Source: Heliocybe sulcata (lineage: Eukaryota; Basidiomycota; Agaricomycetes; Gloeophyllales; Gloeophyllaceae). From it: DNA of 64,000 bases. The notes under the pieces were generated by a model. That model saw nothing but the letters and a program-made list of their open reading frames with translations. It was not told where the DNA came from and did not search any database. Positions 60,828 through 64,000 of the stretch are shown one piece after another. Position 1 is the stretch's first letter, and each line of letters opens with the position of its first letter. The translations under genes and the position numbers were made by a program. The DNA is taken from contig ML213505.1 of NCBI GenBank assembly GCA_004369045.1, positions 62,001 through 126,000 of the forward strand, in the 5' to 3' direction.

Positions 60828-62069
60828 TCAAGCCATCCTCGCAAAGCGCGGGCTCGCCAGGCTGCTCACGCGCTTCGACGCGCGCCAGTCCGCCGAGAAC
60901 GCAGGCGGCGGCGGGCCGGCGCCCGTGCGGCCCCCAAACGTCTTGTCCAGGCACTCGACGGGCACCATGCCCTGCTGCCCGCGCCCGTTCGCGCAGAGCG
61001 CCCAGCCGTCGTCGTACTCCCCGATCACGCGCACCGTCTCGCCCGTCTGGATCGACAGCTCGTCGGGCAGCGAGGGGATGAAGGTGCAGCGCACGATGGC
61101 GGCGCTCGCGAGGGCCGCCGCGCCCGCTTGGGTGACGGGCATGCGGACGGAGGGCGCGGCGCCGTACGCCGCGGGCCCGACGGGGTTGTTGTACGATACG
61201 GGCGGGGGCGCCATGGAGGCCGCTGCGGCGTACGTGTTCGGCACCAGGGGATACGGGTTCGGGAGCTCTCTGATCGAGCTGGCGTCGTTGTCGCGGATGA
61301 CCGGTGCGCGCGCCGCCAGGCGCGCCTGCTCGTACTGCTGCTCCGTGTCGGAGAAGTCGGGCGTGTTGACGATGCCTGCGCCCCAGGTCATCCGGCGCTG
61401 CTCGCGCTTGCGGATGTAGTATTTGCGGACGAGGATGAAGCCGAGGCCGAGGACGCAGAGGATGGCGACGGTGACGATGGCCGCGATGGCGCCTGGAGGG
61501 ACGGCGGAGCGGTGGACTGCCGACGAGGAGCCGGAGAGCATGTTGTCCGCTCCTGCAGATGCTGTACTGGTGGATTGTGCAGAAGCGGACGTGCTCACGC
61601 CTCTGTTGCCTCCAGTAGACGCAGAGATGGGAGTGGCAGAGGGGGGGACCACTGGAGTGGTACTCGTGGCAACAGCAGTTGAAGAGCTGCTGGAGCTCGT
61701 CGAAGTGGTTGAGGTCGAGGTGCTCGAGGACGAAGTGGTGGTAGATGACGAGGTGGTGGTAGACGACGAGGTGGTGGAAGTAGAAGAGGACGAGGTCGTA
61801 GTGACAGAAGCTTTGGTAGTCGTAGCAGAGACTGCATTGGTCGACTTACTAGGCGTCACTATGATAAAGAACGTCGAAGTCGATTTGGGAGACTTGACTT
61901 CCTCCGTCTGTATGATCGAGGCCGGGATGATACCGATGGCGAGCTGGGTCGCGCTCGCGGCCGGCCTGACCGAGACGGTGCTCGTCGCGAGCGCGGTGAC
62001 GGTGACGGCTCTCTCCTCCAGGACATGTCCGGGCGCCTGCGCGGCAGACAACTGTCGGATGAAACGCAT
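60828..62069 (-). CDS. Single-pass membrane protein with mucin-like ectodomain and C-terminal SH3 domain (B)
   Basis: One open exon of 413 codons. The N-terminal region is followed by about 100 residues dominated by Ser and Thr, a likely O-glycosylated stalk. A transmembrane helix (AIAAIVTVAILCVLGLGFIL) is followed by a basic VRKYYIRKREQRR. The cytosolic part is Pro/Ala-rich, then an SH3 domain: CTFIPSLPDELSIQTGETVR, VIGEYDDGWALCANGRGQQG, MVPVECLDK. There is no clear signal peptide, so orientation rests on the positive-inside rule. The plan resembles fungal surface sensors and Fus1-like proteins. The SH3 shares the block DELSIQ-GET with the protein at 35863-36996. Confidence 0.88.
   Translation of the reverse strand: MRFIRQLSAAQAPGHVLEERAVTVTALATSTVSVRPAASATQLAIGIIPASIIQTEEVKSPKSTSTFFIIVTPSKSTNAVSATTTKASVTTTSSSSTSTTSSSTTTSSSTTTSSSSTSTSTTSTSSSSSSTAVATSTTPVVPPSATPISASTGGNRGVSTSASAQSTSTASAGADNMLSGSSSAVHRSAVPPGAIAAIVTVAILCVLGLGFILVRKYYIRKREQRRMTWGAGIVNTPDFSDTEQQYEQARLAARAPVIRDNDASSIRELPNPYPLVPNTYAAAASMAPPPVSYNNPVGPAAYGAAPSVRMPVTQAGAAALASAAIVRCTFIPSLPDELSIQTGETVRVIGEYDDGWALCANGRGQQGMVPVECLDKTFGGRTGAGPPPPAFSADWRASKRVSSLASPRFARMA
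61590..61860 (-). repeat. Low-complexity Ser/Thr-coding repeat
   Basis: Degenerate runs of Ser and Thr codons encode the stalk of the membrane SH3 protein. The antisense strand is open because of the repeat and encodes a Glu/Val/Asp-rich frame, which is an artefact. Confidence 0.8.
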
Positions 62070-64000
62070 TATTGGTGGAAATGGAATGGGATCTCTAGCG
62101 TCAAGCTATCGAAGAATGAACGTGGGGTGGGCCGCAGGGGTCCCGTTTTGCCTTTGAGACCAGCCGAAGGGGAGAGAGGAAGAGGAGGAAGGGGGCGGGA
62201 CGAAGGAGAGGTGCCCGACGGGTCGGCGGAAGCAGCGAGCAGATGGGTTCGGCGGTCGCTGCGACGACTGGTATCTATAGCTTTCTTCCATTGAGACCAG
62301 GCACTGCAATAATTGATGCCATCCCTATATTAGGGCAATTCTGGACTGCTTCCGTCCTATGTCGTCGTTCCCGCAGAAGCATTATTGTTCTGTTCTCGCA
62401 TCAATAATCTGCGTGATTGACCCGCTGCATACAAGTCGACGGGCTGGAAGAGGGCGGGCGTCAACCGAGGACAAACGCGTTGCTAGGCAGAGGTGCGCGG
62501 TCATTATTCTGGAAAGGGACAGCGCGTACGGCGCGCGCGCTCGATGCTTTACGGAAGAAACGACCCCGCCGCCGTCGTTGAAGCGTCGATCCCCAACAAA
62601 CGCGCCCAGTGCCTTGTCTGAGGCCTTGTATTAATTTTATGGGGTACGGTCCCGCCAGGCGACCCTGACGGACCTGGCTTCTTCGCCCGAGATATCCAGG
62701 AAATAGACAAACATGCACCGCCCACGCATCATGCGTCCCAACAGGCCACCTGTTCTTGTCCAGCATCACTGATTCCGCTAAATCTGTGGGTGTATGCGTG
62801 TCCATCTCTTCGAATCGCTTGTCTGCTGGAGGCGCCTCGGACGTCTACCGCAGTCCAGGCGATACTGCCACCAACGATCCTATCCAGAGTTAACAATCAT
62901 CTGTGAGTACAATACTTCAACACTGTCCTTCGGCTGACCAATCTGACTTCTTCCCACTGTCAGATGCTTCGTCAAGGAGATTGCAGACTGCATCACCATA
63001 TGCCTGATCGCGATGTGTGGGCATATGTCCCCCGGCAGCCGCATTCATGTGTTTAGTTGACGCTGCTCCTTAGGCCTTATGACGCCGTCCTTCTCCAGGA
63101 CAGTGGCCAGTGAGGCTCTATGATGTTATTCTCGTTGGCAGCTGTCTCCGGCATCCCTCCAGCCATCTCCAGTTTGACATCACTGGCTCGGCTCTCCTGT
63201 AGGACACTCCTGCATATAGCCAGCTCCTACAGAATTCTCCGTTTCTGCCTGCTGATTCACAACGGACGATGCAGCTGAACGACGACTAGATTGACTGGCT
63301 ACTGGAAGTCCACGAGAAGCAAACGGTCTTTACATCCCATATCCTGGTTCCGATCCGCCGCTGCGTGGCCTATGCGACACGCTCCGCAAACCCTCAAGCA
63401 TCCACGAGAAGCTTGGAAGGCAGCCAAACCCGTCCTGTATTTCCAGAGATCAGTAATCGACTTGCTTTGAGGCAGCCTACTATGCTGGAGAACTCGGTGG
63501 GCGTTTCCAGTGCTCGACTGTGGATGGCGGCGACTGGGACCCGGACGTGTCAATGAAACAATCAAGAGGACAGACTCTGTCACGGACAGGGTTAGCGACT
63601 GGGATTGATGTAGGTGCGTACAGCACCGCTCGTGCGCGTGATCATCTCAACGCCCGCTGGAACGTTCCACTGCGGCCGATCATAAGCAGGGGGAGCTGGT
63701 TGCGATATCGTCAGCTATGGTAGACTTGCTGGCGGATGTCTCCCGAGTGAATCCGACTCCGAGTGGGCGAGTAACTGGATAAATGCATGATGTCCTTCAG
63801 GACAAGTTATAATAATATACTACCGTGGATATGCAGGTGTTCTACTGCGTACCAAGGCTTGTCTACAACTTTGCATATACTCTGTCTCGTTGTATGATTG
63901 TTTGTGCGTGGTCATTCTTGTAGTTTGCTGGGCCATCGACGTATATGATTGCTGCGGTCTCCGTGCGGTGTAGGCATGGTGCTAGGAGTATCTTACATTG
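62070..64000. other. 1.9-kb gene-poor end of window
   Basis: No gene is supported. Frames on both strands are short and lack recognisable families. Base composition turns less GC-rich past 63,700. It may be the promoter of the membrane SH3 gene plus a spacer, or hold exons of a gene beyond the window. Confidence 0.4.

Noticed and set aside
61423-62157. 244-codon plus-strand frame rich in Glu, Val and Asp
   Set aside because: It is the antisense of the Ser/Thr-coding repeat of the membrane SH3 gene and has no features of its own.
62461-62805. 114-codon minus-strand frame
   Set aside because: Arg-rich with no motif; nothing supports it as a gene.

Overview
This window looks like nuclear DNA of a filamentous basidiomycete fungus, most likely an Agaricomycete. 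Genes are dense and carry many GT-AG introns of about 45-65 nt. Both strands are used. The protein set (septin, Pam17, Stt4, Tap42, sesquiterpene synthase of the mushroom type, cellular RNA-dependent RNA polymerase) is fungal. No CRISPR, operon or bacterial feature is present, and no intact transposon was recognised.

Layout, left to right: a small acidic protein (-), methylenetetrahydrofolate reductase (-), Rab6/Ypt6 GTPase (+), Tap42/alpha4 (-), a GW/WG-repeat coiled-coil protein (+), a NEDD1-like WD40 protein (-), a large Rad5/HLTF-type SNF2 ATPase (-), an intron-containing tRNA-Ser(CGA) (-), PI4-kinase Stt4 (+), an RNAi-type RNA-dependent RNA polymerase (+), an Old Yellow Enzyme-type oxidoreductase (-), an unknown coiled-coil protein (+), a secreted glutaminyl-cyclase/M28-fold protein (-), TRAPP subunit Trs23 (+), a membrane SH3 protein (+), Pam17 (-), FAN1 nuclease (+), a P4-ATPase flippase (-), a Cdc10-type septin (-), Aha1 (-), a DUF3429 mitochondrial membrane protein (+), an F-box/WD40 protein (+), a sesquiterpene synthase (+) and a second membrane SH3 protein (-). 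The last 1.9 kb has no gene I can support.

Most genes are ordinary housekeeping genes with no shared pathway. Cell-cycle and cytoskeleton genes (NEDD1, septin), lipid asymmetry and phosphoinositide genes (flippase, Stt4), trafficking genes (Rab6, Trs23) and DNA repair genes (FAN1, SNF2) are interleaved. Many lie head to head with very short shared promoters.

Most worth a second look: (1) the RNA-dependent RNA polymerase has an in-frame TAA, followed by CTAG, after its catalytic motif, while its frame is otherwise open across ten exons; (2) a GW/WG-repeat protein of the Argonaute-hook kind lies about 16 kb from that polymerase; (3) Aha1 appears to carry a spliced-on C-terminal membrane anchor; (4) FAN1 carries two SUMO-interacting-like motifs; (5) two membrane proteins share a single-pass transmembrane plus C-terminal SH3 design. 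Splice sites were read by eye from frame, consensus and family motifs; no search or alignment was run.
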